Shown here piece by piece: positions 11,628-24,188 of a stretch of 64,000 bases of DNA. Positions within the stretch are counted from its first letter, which is position 1. Each line of letters opens with the position of its first letter. The DNA comes from Linnemannia schmuckeri (lineage: Eukaryota > Mortierellomycota > Mortierellomycetes > Mortierellales > Mortierellaceae). The notes under the pieces were generated by a model that saw only the letters and a program-made list of their open reading frames with translations, did not search any database and was not told where the DNA came from. A program made the translations under genes and the position numbers. The stretch is from contig JANATG010000009.1 of NCBI GenBank assembly GCA_029449235.1, positions 1,240,001 through 1,304,000 of the forward strand. The letters are read 5' to 3'.

Positions 11628-14600
11628 CTAATCTTTACGACTCAATGCAGAGAGATGAAAGGCTTGCCTCTCAGTCCAGAAGGGTCCCGCCTGGACCTCC
11701 TTTGCGAAATCTTCCTCGACATCAAACTGGGTGTTGCCACTCCACTGGCTCAGCTGTCCCTGCGCATCTTCCACAATCCACGGCAAGAGCCGGATCCGCA
11801 TCGTGTGAGTGGTATCGCCGTCTCCATTCTCTGACTCCTCGGCCTTGGTGGATCCATAGATCATCAGCTTGAGCTCGTTCAATTGGCCAGACCCGGCCTT
11901 GTGAACCAGTCCGTCCATCATGTAGAAATCGTGTTGAGGCGATTCGGACCCGAAATACCGACCGACCAGGACATTGTTAAGGAGGATCATTGCCGAGAAC
12001 TCGCCTTCGATCCGGAGGCAAAGAGGGATATGGGCAGTAGCCGATTGGTGGCCGGGAAGAGTCGCGCCGGGTTCGGTGAGTGCTCCTGGGGGACCCTCGA
12101 AGCGGGTACGCCACCAACGAACGCCTCCTTGGTTAGGATCCACGTGTGGGCGGTCAGGTGTAGAGGTCCAGCCATGTTTTTGGTACTCGTCGGGGAACCC
12201 CGTGCTAGAATGGACCATGTTGAGATCTCGGACATCGACGCCGGTAACCTGCCAGGACTCGCTGTTCTTGATTACGGAGTTGCCCTGCACGCTGGCGGAC
12301 AGGAGGCCGCGCGGGTTACGGACGTCGTCGAGGACAAAGGGCATTCGGCTCAGGCCGACAGAATCGATGACCAGGATGATCTCATGCTCTTGGATACGGT
12401 ATTCTGCTTCTGCTTCAAGCTGAGTGGCGCCAGCTGCGAGTACATGCTGGGGAATGAGGAACTTATGTCCCCCGAACGAGATGGGGTCATGTCCGACCTT
12501 GGCTCCGGGTGAAAGGAGCGTACGCGAGTAGACCATATGCGACCCAATGGCGACTCCATTGACAAAGGCAGTGATTCGATGGCGCATGTTGAACTCGAGC
12601 CAGACCTCGCGCGGTTTTGGAGCTGTGGTACCATCCTTGATGCGCTCGCGGGTCGAGAACTTGCCGCGGTAGAGGATATGACCAGACGTGAAATAATAGT
12701 CGAGCTGGACTTTTTTGAACCATTTGGAGCCCTTGGATTTACGAGGACAATCATGCCATGGTAAGGCTCCAAAATCGGTCCTACGGGTCTCCCAGTTCTT
12801 CAAAGCTATACCCTGAAGGTTTTCTTCAACCCATTGAGCATGCGTGAGATGAAAAATTGTAGCTGTGGTTCCGTTGGCCTTGAGGGAGAAGACTTGATGA
12901 GGCAGGCTGGGGCCGTAGATGGTCTCATTCTGGAGAGAGAGAGATGGATCCTGACCAAAGGTCATGACGTGGAGCTCAGTTTGGAACTTGGTCGAATCAG
13001 CGGTCAAGATCTTGGTGTGAGGGTTAAAGTAGGCGTTGTAGGACCCCCAGGTGACAATCTTGGGTTGAGAAGCTGCCACCGCCTCCTTGGAAGAATCGTG
13101 GCCATGTCGGTTGTCGTAGTAGCAGTATAGCGTCGAGAGCGTAGCCTTGTCCAAAAAGATAATGTGCAACTCGGGCTTGGCCGTCGCTTCATCACCGCTG
13201 ACGACAATGGCACTGGTCAGAACCACATGGGCATGCTTAGCTCCCTCAGGGATGGTCACGACCTTGACATCCTTGTCCTCTGCTGAGCTGCGTAACTTGA
13301 TCTCGGCGGCTCCAACATGTTGACCACCCATCGATGTAAGCGCCAAATCTCCTCGGAACGCCATCTCGGTGGGGCCGAACTCTGCCAGGGTAGCGATCCA
13401 CATCTCTTTCTTCTTCCCCTCGAACCCAGAGTAGTAAGTTCGGATATGAATAGGAGTCGCCGAAAGGATGAGGTGGATGTCCGGGTTGATCGTCGTATAG
13501 TTTCCTAGGGCAATGAAGGAAGCCTTGTAAGCAAGATGGCAAGAAAGTCGGGTGACGACGTTGCCCGACTTTGAGAGCGCAAACAGGTCAAAGCAATCGA
13601 CCTTTTGCGGCGAAAAGTTGCGTAGAAACGTCAGTTCCACGGGTCCATGGGTTTTGCCAGGAGAGGGTACTAGGGACCGGCGTTGAAGGGAGATGGTTTT
13701 GTCGAGGGAGGATCGGACGGATTGGAGCTTGGATGACTGGACGACATCAGTTCGGACCATGATGTCGGAGAAGGATTGGAGGAAGAGGAGGCCCTTTCTG
13801 AGGTTGCGGAGACGTCCTGACATCAGCCCGTTCTCGCGGATGCAGGCACTGTAGTCGTACGAGGTGTATACATCTCTAACAAAGGTGTCACAAAAACAGA
13901 TGGTACGAGATATCAGCTTGGGTTCATTTCCCTCACTTGAATTTAGTTTGTGTTCCTTCATAGATGAGAACATGATGCGCCATCGACAAAACTTACGGAT
14001 CACCAATAGTGCCCCAGTTGGTACCTCCATAGAACATGTAGAAGTTGAGCATGGTGCATCCTTGAGAGAAGACAGTGTCGAGCATTAGTCGAGTATAGTC
14101 GTCTCCATAGAACCGATATATGGCATCGTAGGTGTACTTGATCCCGTAGTGATTGAACCAGCCGCCCTGGAGTTCGGGGATAAAGATGGGTGTTCGTTTG
14201 TTGGCGTGACCAAAGGACCGGACCTTCCTTTCCATCTTTTCCAGCTCGTTGACAACTGTTGAAGGGTCCCATTCCTGAAGGTATGAGGGGTCGCGACCTA
14301 CGACCCACGATGTCGGCTCGCTGTTTGGCGTGAACACTATATGTAATGGAACACATATAATACTCGGTATTAATAATTGCGACAAACGTAATCACCGGAT
14401 ACTCAAACGCTAGAACTGAAATAGAAGCATTACTTACCGACGTATTTGTCAAAGCCATAGAGATCGACACCAAAGTCCTTCTTCTTTCTCTTGGGATCAT
14501 CCTTGACGATAAACGACCCCTCCTCAAACCCATCATTGGTAAACAACGGCACCGTAATCCCACAATCGCGAGCAGCCTTGGCAAGAACCCTCATATCATC

Positions 14601-15284
14601 ATGGAGTCCAATCGGGTAGTGGAAGACATGTTGAAACGACTCGTTTTCGATCTGCAACCCCAGAACGCACCCTCCTTGTCCGTTCGTGATCTGATGCCTG
14701 GCGAGGATAGGGAGGATGTTCTCAAAGTACTCGACACAGTACATCATAAACTCTGGATCATACGTCTTCCAAAAGTTAGACTTCATATGACGCAGTCGGA
14801 CATCGCGCATGGCCGCCAACCAGATCGGGAACCCACCCGCCTGGGTCTCGGCACAGATATACGGCCCAGGAGCAGCAAGGACATATAACCCAATCTCTTC
14901 ACAGAGATCCAACAGGTAGTTGATGTCCCTGTTACCCGTAAAGTCATACTGTCCCTGCTTGGAGGAATGGAAGCCCCAATGGAAGTAAATCCGAATGCAG
15001 TTGAGTCCTGCAGACCGGTATTGTTCCAAGATGGGTCTCCAACGCGACTGATCTGGCAGGCGCCAGTAGTGGAACTCACCCGAGAGGATGAGAGTAGGTT
15101 GACCGTGAAGGATGAGCGAATGTTTGTCGTAGTCGAGGATGTGACCGTATTTTTGTTTGTCGTAGAGGGTGTCATTGGTATGGATGTGGGTGAGTTTGCC
15201 CTTGACGCGGTGCTCGAGGAGTTGGTAGGTGGCGACGGAGAGTCCTGCAAGCGCCAGTACTGCCGATGTGGCTATAATTGCCAT
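11628..15284 (-). CDS. Beta-galactosidase, glycoside hydrolase family 35
   Basis: Predicted retaining beta-galactosidase. Three exons (15284-14438, 14336-13997, 13875-11628) encode 1144 residues. A hydrophobic N-terminal segment (about 4-22) is a signal peptide or signal anchor, so the enzyme is secreted or membrane-bound facing outward. The GH35 TIM barrel shows SGEFHYWRLP, IRIYFHWGFH, GLYVLAAPGPYICAE and GGFPIWL. The acid/base is Glu215 in GLQIENES and the nucleophile is Glu337 in IPELQGGWFNHYG. MFYGGTNWG and PDVYTSYDYSA close the barrel. C-terminal all-beta/jelly-roll regions follow in exon 3, with no membrane segment near the end. Length is at the upper end for fungal GH35 enzymes. It is convergent with the histone-fold gene (218 bp between stops) and divergent from the Whi5/Nrm1-like gene. 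Confidence 0.93.
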
Positions 15285-16599
15285 TTTGGTTCAATGTTCA
15301 CGGAAGGTTGGATGTGTATGTGAGAAGACGCGTGGGAAAGAATAAATGGTAGTGTATGAGGGACGAAGGGGGAACTGAGCGCGTGTGAGAGTGAAGTAAA
15401 AAGAGGGCCGAAGACAGAAGAGAGACGGAGAAAGAGGAGAAGAAGGAGAAGGATGAGAAATGTGGAGAAACAAGAAAGGAAAGCAGCGCCCTTTTATTCA
15501 GTACCGAGAGAGAAGGTAGAAAAGAGGGCACAGTTCGGAAGGATTGTGACAAATGGAAAATTGGGAGTTGCATGGGAGATGTTGTTGTTTTGTTGTATCC
15601 ATGGCTGGCTGGGGGTTGATATTGTTTGTTTGTTTGTTTTGTTTTTGTGTTTTTAAAGAACGATAAGATTGCCTGAGCACACCGCACAACAAAGAAGGAC
15701 AACAGCAAAGAGAGGTGACAGCGGACCAAGGAAAGCAGGAGGGAAACGAGCGGTGCAAAATTGAACCGATGAATGGAGACGGAATGCAGAGTGCAAAGGT
15801 GCAAGGGTACAAGGGTGAAAAGGGTGAAAGGGTGCGTTTGACATTTTCAGGCACAGGAGGCTAATGCGGCGATGAGTGAGGATCTAAACGGGGCAACTGG
15901 AATGACTAAAAGTATTTGGGTGCGAGAAGAACGATCGCTGTGAATTGCCGAGAAGGAGTATTATAGTCAGTGCACGCGTTGTGATATGTGCCAGTGTGCA
16001 TTCTTGCATTGCATGGCTACTTATTTCAGATTCAAGGCTGACTTGCTTTCTGTCTACAGGATGACTACGCCCAGAAGGAAAAGAGCGGAGTCGGGCGAAA
16101 TGAGCCCAGAGCCACGTTTTTTTTTTATCCTCTCTCACACACTCTCTCTATTTATTGTGAAGGGTGTAATAACACCATACGATGCAGCACCCAGGCAAAC
16201 GACGTAATCCGAGAGAGTGCAGTGCGGAAATAAGGTCGCGCTACACAACCAAATGAAAATTGAAAAATGAAAACAGCGAAAAGGCCCAAAGAAAAAATTT
16301 TCCTTCTCTTTTTCACTTCCTTCCTCCCTCCTCCTTTCTTCCTTTCTTCCCTTTCTTCCCTTTCTTCCTTCACCTCTTCCCTTACTCGCCCCTCACACTC
16401 TTCTCATCCACGCACTCATTCACTTCTCTCATCTCCGCTTGTCGCTCCTTCCATCCTCATCCTTCTTGTACTCTTTCCTTCACATCTGATCCTTTTTACT
16501 CTTTCCTACAGCACTCACTCACCCTCTCTCTCACACATACAAGCCTCCACGCTTGGCACGCGTCAAGAACACGTTCTCTCCTGGCAACGATAAACAGCT
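15285..16599. promoter_or_regulatory. divergent promoter region, GH35 / Whi5-Nrm1-like
   Basis: A 1.3-kb gap between divergent starts. It has purine-rich DNA next to the GH35 start, TTTG repeats (about 15625-15645), G-rich GTGCAAGGG-like repeats (about 15796-15835) and a strong pyrimidine tract at 16290-16590. Three ACGCGT sites fall at 15328, 15974 and 16558. Confidence 0.5.
16558..16563. promoter_or_regulatory. ACGCGT (MCB-type) site upstream of Whi5/Nrm1-like gene
   Basis: Perfect MluI cell-cycle box 37 bp before the start codon. Further copies are at 15974-15979 and 15328-15333 in the same divergent region. In yeasts this motif binds MBF, and NRM1 is itself an MBF target. Function here is inferred. 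Confidence 0.5.
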
Positions 16600-19427
16600 A
16601 TGGCAGCAAACCAACATACCGCCACTCAGCTGGCAGTTTCTATTCCCATTGCACCAGGATCATCATCGTCGATGACTGCAGCACGATATCCTGTCCCAGC
16701 ACCGCAAGAAGCTCCAGTGCCAGTGCCGCCCATCCACGTTGCCGGGTCCACTCCAGTCTCAACCCCAACTTCTGGCATGCACTCGCCTCCTCTCTCGGGC
16801 ACTCTCGAGGAGGAAGCAAACGAAAAGCGAGCTGCCCATGTCGCTGGCAATACCAACCGAAACCAAGTGTCGGACCTCGGAAAAACAGCAACACAGGCCA
16901 TTTCCTCAGCAACAGTAACAGCAAGCAACAGCAACAGCAACATCAGCAACAGAACTCTGCCTAGTAGTATTCGTCCAGGAAGAGAAGGACGAAGCTTTTC
17001 ATCAGTAACAGCACCTATAACGCATAAAAGCGCGAAAGCCAGGTCCGGTGTTAAGAACACCCAGGTCAAGAATCAGGCGGACACACAGCTGCACTCATCA
17101 GGTGCAAGTGATCGTACCAGAGATTCCCATTCTTCAGTTCATTCAATTGGACCGAAGACTGCTGTTGACCATCACTTCCGACCTGATCTCCACCAAGTGC
17201 GACGACCTCTGAGCAAGGAAAAGACCATCGAGCATGTGCTACAGCAAGGAAAGATTCTGAAGGTAAGAACCTGTTCCCGATATGCACGCTCTTTTTCGCG
17301 ACATACACATACACGAACCAGCTCAGTGCATTCGACGCTGTGCAACCGTACTTTTCACTTTTCAGCGAGAGTTAGTGTCATATTTGCCTACTTCACAACC
17401 GTTATTAGTTCACCGCCTCTTTTACTCTCGTCCCCCTCCCCCTGCGCATCTATTTTCCACAGACTTTGACCCACTCACCCCACTACACCGACACTTCTGG
17501 ACACTCTCTCCTCTTTTTCACATATCCTCTCGTTGACTGGTGGGCTGACAAAAGGGCGTTTTCTTGTGCTTGTGTGCTCATTTACCAATCCTCACGACGC
17601 AGTCACGACACGATGCCTGGAATAGATTCTGCCGGGATCGAAAGGAGAGAAAAAAAAGAAAAATAACAAAACCTTCACCCCCTTTTTTTCTGCTTAACTG
17701 AATAGTTATCCCGACGATTGAGGACAAGGCTCGAGTACGCCATCCTCAAGATCCGGCGGGGTTGGACAAAGTACACGCTGCAGGAGGTCGAGTCCCTGAT
17801 CCAACCCGTCTGCTCACCACGCATCACCCCCAGACAGATCCACCAGTCCATCTCCCTCCAATCGTCCCCTCTGCTAACCGAAAGAAAACGAGTCAGACAC
17901 AGTACCCACCAACGAAGACTGTCTGACCCAGCAAGAATCGAAAAGTTTATGGAGCCATCGGATACCGAGATGTATCAAGCACCACCACCCCCTTCCTCTT
18001 CCTCACCCCCAGAGAGGTTCAGACCCCGCATGCCCTCGCTCTCCCAGTTCAAGGACTCGGAGTTGTTCCTCCCGGCAAAGTCGCTCATGGAAATTGCTAC
18101 CTCGAAGCCTGAGCCAGGCTACCTCTCTCCATACCTCGGATCTCAATCATCGCCTTACATGAACCAGACTGCTTCGGCGCACAACAGCCCACACAGCAGT
18201 CGCTATGGTACTCCAGAGCCACTGTATCGCGACATGACTCCTGTCAGAGACATTTCCAGTCGAGACACTTGGTCTGGATATTCGTCACCTGCTAGAGTCG
18301 AGCCCATGGATGAGGATGAGCATGATGACAGCGGTGCCCCTTCGGACACCCAAGCCGCGCGAACCATTCTGATGCTCTCGAGCCCCACTCGTCCTGCGCC
18401 CAGGACTCTCAACCAAAATTATATGGCGGAGATGCATTCAGGTAGCCCCACTCACTTGCCTCTCGGCGAATGGACTGCGCCCTATTCGCCCATGACATCA
18501 TCGCCACTGGTCCAGTTCCAAACCATGGACTCGACGTCACCATCTCCTGATCGTACGCCTACCGTGTCTAGTCTTTCTGCGCCCAGCCATTTGACAGACA
18601 GGGATAGGGGCAACTCCCCTTCTTTGTCTTCAGTGTCGTCGTTGCATCAGCGAGGATCCTCCAATCCATCATTCCGTCCACCAAAACAAACGTATGCCAA
18701 TCTCTATGAACCTTCATCACCATCGCCACTCTCATCTGCACTCTTTCCCTCCTCTTCCTTTTCAAGCGATCACCTTGATCGATTCAAGACCCATAGCCGG
18801 AGCTCTAGCCCAACCCTCAAACGTGCAGTACGATTCGCCGCTGCGGCTACGCAAGGATCATTGGACCCTTCAGGACTTTCGGTTGAACGGAGCAAGGACA
18901 AGATCTCCGGACTGACAGGTCGCGGAGAGTACAACAGCACGGCAGATATGATTTATCCTGGATCGCAGCCAGGACATGATGACAAGAAAGAGTACTCTCC
19001 TGCTCCTTCCTATGCATCATCCGCCTATGGAGAGACATTTTCTCATCAGCAGCATCAGCGAGATCTGACGCCTCCACCACCACAACCAATGTCAGTATCA
19101 GCATCTTCGTCGTCAAACTTGTTAGTACCAGGTTCAGGACCGGCGTACAGCAACAACCACAACGGCAGCAACCACTCAGGACAGCATGGGATGAGGACAC
19201 CACCGCCCAGCGGAGGTAAAGATATCGACATGAGTCAGTATTCGGCATTGGGAGGTGCACAGAGTTCTGGGTCGACGAGGACAAGGCGTGATAGTGGGAT
19301 GGCACAGACGGGAAAGACTGATGACTTGACGACCTTGCTTCGACGTGGCGCTCCCTCTTCTTCTTCTTCGACACCATCATCGGCCTTGTCCTCGTCTCAT
19401 CCTGGTTCGTCTATGCACCGACCGTAG
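16600..19427 (+). CDS. Whi5/Nrm1-like G1/S transcription repressor (putative)
   Basis: Two exons (16600-17262 and 17706-19427) give 794 residues. Most of the protein is Ser/Pro/Thr-rich and probably disordered. The only ordered-looking segment is about residues 222-255 at the start of exon 2: LSRRLRTRLEYAILKIRRGW followed by TKYTLQEVESLIQP. This matches my recollection of the GTB motif of Whi5/Nrm1 proteins (RL-x-x-A-x-x-K-x-x-x-GW-x-x-x-x-L-x-E-x-E), the short helix that docks on the SBF/MBF complex. Numerous SP/TP dipeptides would suit CDK control. A 443-bp intron splits the gene just before the motif. ACGCGT sites upstream fit a G1/S gene. The family call rests on one short motif and should be tested; otherwise it is an uncharacterised low-complexity protein. 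Confidence 0.6.
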
Positions 19428-19703
19428 GCGATCTAACCACTGCGTATTTTTTTGTTCTATTAATCTGTGTATTTCTTATTTGTTATCAGTATATGTTGTA
19501 TTGCCTTTTGTGTAAATCAGTGCCGTTCACCCTCAAATAAAAACCTTATCAATGAAAAAAACGTGCGAGTGACTGTCATTGAGGGAACCCAAGCAGGGAA
19601 AAACACAAGGGGCATGAAAGCGTTCAAACTTCTTGTTCTATTTTCCCCTTGACTCTTCCTTCCAACCGCACACCATTCTTCCTTACTTCCGCCAATCACA
19701 GAA

Positions 19704-21099
19704 ATGACCGGCGCCACTCTGCAAGCAATCCGCTACCAACGTGGGTCCCTCGAGATCATCGACCAGCTCCTCCTCCCCCACGAGACCCTCTACATTCCCA
19801 TCTCAACCCTCGCTCTCGGCCACGATGCGATCAAGACCATGAAGGTCCGAGGTGCACCCGCCATTGCCATCGTTGCTGCCCTCTCCCTCGCCGTCGTCCT
19901 TGTCGACCCTTCAACCATCGCCTCAAGACGTCTCTCAACCGCTCAAGGAGCTGTTGCCTTTATTGAAGAATCGCTCGAGTTTCTCAAAACCTCTCGTCCT
20001 ACTGCTGTCAACTTGTTTGATGCTGCCCACAAGCTGGCCAAGGGAGTCCGTGAGGCTGGTACGGTTGCCAATGCGTCGGGACAGGATGTTGTTGACAAGT
20101 ATTTGGAGCTTTCTGAGAAGATGTTGGAGGATGATGTGAGGGATAATATGAACATTGGGCGGTTTGGAGCAGAGTTTATCCTTAAGGTCTGGAAGGGTGG
20201 GGATGACCTTCGAGTTATTACGCACTGTAACACTGGGTAAGTGATCTGCATATGGAGGATATGAATGACTGACTGGCTTGTGAAAAAAATATGTGCGCAT
20301 GGGTTGATGAGAAGATAGGATGGGAAACAGGTATTGGACTATGGTTGTCGAATGTTACGCCATTTTCACAGGGTTGTAACTAATTGTTTATTTTCCGCCA
20401 TCGCCTCCTCCTTTCTTAATTTCAAGCTCATTGGCGACTGCAGGATACGGAACGGCTCTTGGAATCATCCGCGCATTGGCAGGACAAAAGAAACTGACAC
20501 ACGCCTACTGCACCGAGACCCGCCCCTACAACCAGGGCTCGCGCCTGACCGCCTACGAACTCGTCTACGAGAAGATCCCCTCGACCCTCATCACCGACTC
20601 GATGGCCTCGGCACTCTTGGCCCAGTACCCCGACAAGATTGCCGCCATTGTCGTCGGTGCCGATCGTGTGGCTGCCAACGGCGATACCGCCAACAAGATT
20701 GGAACATACCAGTTGGCCATCACTGCCCGCTACCACAATATCCCATTTATTGTCGCTGCTCCCTCAACTTCCGTGGATTTGAACATTGCTTCGGGTAAAG
20801 AAATCCATATTGAGGTCCGCCCTGCGGTTGAGGTCACGACGTTGAGAGGTCCCGTTGTCGAGGTTGAGTCGATCTCCAAGGGATCCAACGATGTTGCCTT
20901 CAAGACACTTAACAACAACGGTCAAGATGTGGTGGCAGAGACGATTGCTGTTGCTGCAAGGGGGATCGGTGTCTGGAACCCCTCGTTCGATGTCACCCCT
21001 GCAGAGCTCATCTCGGCCGTTGTCACTGAGAAGGGTGTTGTCCTTAAGGAGGATGGCGTTCAGCAGTTTGACATGAAGGCCTTCTTGACCTCCCATTAA
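19704..21099 (+). CDS. MRI1: Methylthioribose-1-phosphate isomerase
   Basis: Isomerises 5-methylthioribose 1-phosphate to 5-methylthioribulose 1-phosphate in the methionine salvage pathway; related to eIF2B alpha-type subunits. Two exons (19704-20236 and 20427-21099) give 401 residues, close to the usual length. It starts with LQAIRYQRGSLEIIDQLLLP and has the substrate-binding MKVRGAPAIAIVAALSLA. HCNTGSLATAGYGTALG carries the catalytic Cys175, and VVGADRVAANGDTANKIGTY carries the catalytic Asp257. The acceptor is the AG at 20425-20426, which restores GSLATAGYG; the nearer AG before GATACGG would delete five conserved residues. It is expected in cytosol/nucleus and lies only 276 bp downstream of the preceding gene on the same strand. 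Confidence 0.95.
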
Positions 21100-21374
21100 A
21101 AACTCACCACATATTCATGTATAATAAACCATAAACCAAAATCTAACAGTGAAGGAGTGCAACGTTGAAAACGGGGAAAAGTGCAGTAAAAGAAGAGTCA
21201 AGGGCTACATTCCTGAATTGAATGACTGGTCGAAGCGACCTTAGCAGTCGCACATTTTCCGTCGATCATGGAAGAATCGTCTTGGATATCAAGCTATCAT
21301 TCTCGACCCATCACCTTTGCCCCAACACCTTTGACCCATTGACCTAAATTCTTTAATATAAGTGATGCGGTCGC

Positions 21375-23139
21375 TTAGAGAGACATAAACTCCTCGCGAC
21401 GACGCCTAAATTCACAGAGGCGCTGCAACGCATACTCAAAGTAGTCAAACTCGATCTCACTCTGAGTAGCCTGGATCAAGCCCCACAGTCCCCACATGAT
21501 ATGAGACGTCAACGCGAACTTGTTGACCTCCTTGTACATGCTGTCCAAGATCTCTGCCTTCGACACACCACCGCTGCCATTTCCAGTTCCCGGCTTAATA
21601 GGGTTCACAATCTCATTCTCGATTGCACTGTTGCCCTTGCCCTTGACACCGGACATCTTGGATGAGATAGTGGAAACAGGCGTGAGAGGTGTAGTAAGTG
21701 GAGTTGGTTCCTCTGAGTTGTCGGTATTGCTCTGTTGTTCCGTCGAGTTTACAGCCGCAGAAGCGTCCTCCTTTTTGAGTTCGACAGAAGCTCTCTTCGC
21801 GATTGACTTCTTGGCATGGATGGCAGACAGGGCGACATTGCTGAGTCCGTGGACAATAGCCTTAGTAACCGACCGACGACGACGGTGTTTCGCATACTGG
21901 GCCAGGTTAATCGCTGTCAGGTGGTATCCGCACATCGCAATCTCCGCCTCCATGTAAGCCTCCAAGAAGTTGAGCTGTTCGGCCTTGGTCGGGTACTTGT
22001 CATGGTGGAGGATCGAGGGTCGTTCCGAATGATAATCCGCGGTCCATTCGCAAAAGTGGTTTCCGATATCGAATCCTCGCGTGTTGTAGCCTGCATACTC
22101 AAAGTCAATCACCACCAACTCTCCGTCCTCGTCCAGAGATTTCAGGATGTTTCCGTATTGTGCCTAAGTAGACAATGACATCAGATTGAAAATTAATAAG
22201 GCGATTGTTTTTTTTGTTTTGTTTGTTTGTTCATCCGTGGGGTCGGATCAGTCTATACAAGAACCAAATGCACAAATCCACAGAGTACACTTACGTCGTT
22301 GTGGGCAAAAACAATGGGTGAATGCACCGACATGAGTTCCTTCTGAACCTCCCCAATCTCCGTTATCAGCTTGTTATAGTCAAACTCATCAATGACTGCC
22401 CTCTTGGATGGATCCTTGGCACAGATCTTCTCAATCGCATCCTTGGCAAGAGGGATCCACCGGGCAATGTTTTCCTGCGACTGCGGGATGGTTCCCTCAG
22501 GTGGCGGGAAGACATTGACGATATTGTGGAGCTCGCACATACGATGGGCGATATGTCGTGACGTCCTTGGGTCCCGAATGTCTTCCTTGGTCAATGTGGT
22601 CGATTCCACATATTGCTCAAACCGTCCGTTCTTGAAGATTCCCAGGAGCGATGGTCCGATATCCATGGTTGCCAGGTTTTGTAACCAGTGCAGCTCATTC
22701 TCACGTGAGAAAAGTGCATCCAGTCCAATACCGTACACTCTCAACAAGATCTTACGAGGCCTGGCAGGATCCGACGTGGATGCCGACGTCGCTGCTGCTG
22801 AAGATCCCTCCTTTTCCTGTGGCGAGACTGCAGACTGGGAGCGAGGAGGGCCAGAGACGACGAAGACACAGTTGGTCATGGCGCCACTGATTCGGTCCAG
22901 CTTGAGTTGGTGGTAATCCCGTACCTCTGACCAGTCCTCCACATCCATGAGATGCAGCAGTTCCAGGACTCGCTTTGCTAGCTGGTCGCCCTTCAAAGTA
23001 CTATGTAATGATGAAAAGTGAAGTGAACAGCAGTATTAATTTAAAGTTTGCGTTGTCGGGGGGTTAAGTTGGGCAAAGCAAAGAAACAACAGCAACAAAC
23101 AAAAAAAAGGGGGAGGAGTGATGCATATCTTGACACAAG

Positions 23140-23182
<43 letters not shown>

Positions 23183-23682
23183 CGTTACAGGAGATCCAGT
23201 TCTTCATTCTCCATATGTTTGACAGGATCCGCGTTAACGACAGGCACGACTTTGAGACCTGCAAGGCTCGGTCGCTTCGAGAGTGGGGGTCGATGGGGTG
23301 CATACTGGTGAGAGACAGCAGGTTTGTGCTTCCGCCAAGGAAAAATGGACGATGCCCTCGAGTGTCTGGAGGAGAAGCCAAAATGCTTGTCCGATCCGGC
23401 GAGGTAGATGGGGTCGTCGACAGGTGTGGTGGGGGGTGAGTCTCGACCAGTCTCCTTGGCGGCAGAGGAAGGGGTGTAGGCTGGGAGACGAATGGGTTGT
23501 TGCTGCCACGAGGTATCGACTAACAACGAGTTGTCGTCCTCATTATTGTTGTTTTCACTATTGTCGTTGTTGGCTGTGTTGTCGTTCTCATGCAGATCGG
23601 TATGTGGACAAGGCAAAGTTGGTTCGTTTACGCTGTGCTGGCCAGGACCAGCTGTGGGTTTGTGATGAGCACGCGTTGGCAT
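21375..23682 (-). CDS. Choline/ethanolamine kinase
   Basis: Phosphorylates choline and/or ethanolamine at the first step of the Kennedy pathway. Three exons (23682-23189, 23000-22295, 22163-21375) give 662 residues, long for the family. The first 165 residues are a low-complexity Asn/Asp/Pro extension. The kinase fold spans LVMAPL-opposite segments AMTNCVFVVSGPP, ILLRVYGIGLDALFSRENE and the Brenner loop VFAHNDAQYGNIL (Asp400, Asn405). The metal-binding VVIDFEYAGYNTRGFDIGNH has Asp420. A Ser/Thr/Glu-rich insert of roughly 75 residues separates KHRRRRSVTKAIVHG from the final helices LTSHIMWGLWGLIQA. Intron 1 contains an uninterrupted run of 41 adenines on the + strand. Choline versus ethanolamine preference cannot be read from sequence. 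Confidence 0.93.
23140..23180. repeat. (A)41 homopolymer inside the choline kinase intron
   Basis: Uninterrupted A run on the + strand, a poly(T) tract on the transcribed sense strand. It lies 8 to 50 bases past the donor of intron 1. Confidence 0.9.
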
Positions 23683-23921
23683 GGCTGAAAAAAAGCTGTT
23701 GATGATGGGACAAGTGTGAAGGGAATGAGTGAATGAGAGACAGTAAAAAAAAAAAAAAAAAAAACGAATGAGGAAAAGGGAAAGAAGTGTAGAAGGAAGG
23801 AGAGAAGAAGTAAAACGTTGAAGGAACGACGGTTAAAATCTAAAGGTGGGATCAGCACTAGAGAGAGAAGCTATTTTCCTTTTTCTTTGTCTCGTGCTGT
23901 GAATGGCTCATGGTCGTGTGC

Positions 23922-23961
<40 letters not shown>

Positions 23962-24188
23962 GTTCTTTTGGTTGTCTGGCCAAGACTGAGGCACTCTCTA
24001 CTCGTCTTACTGTGCGTGCAGGAATTTTCAGGAGGAAGAGGAAGTAGAGAAGAACAAGACAAGGAACCAATAGTGCATAGCAAAGAAAGAACATTGACTA
24101 CTGCATGAAATTGTAGCATCATCGAAAAAGTCGCGAACATACAAAACACCTGTGGTGGCACCAACCATCTATTTGACAAACTAGATAA
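23683..24188. other. intergenic, choline kinase promoter and MTG1 3' region
   Basis: About 500 bp with an A run (23745-23764) and a 30-base T run (23931-23960). No conserved coding content. Confidence 0.6.
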
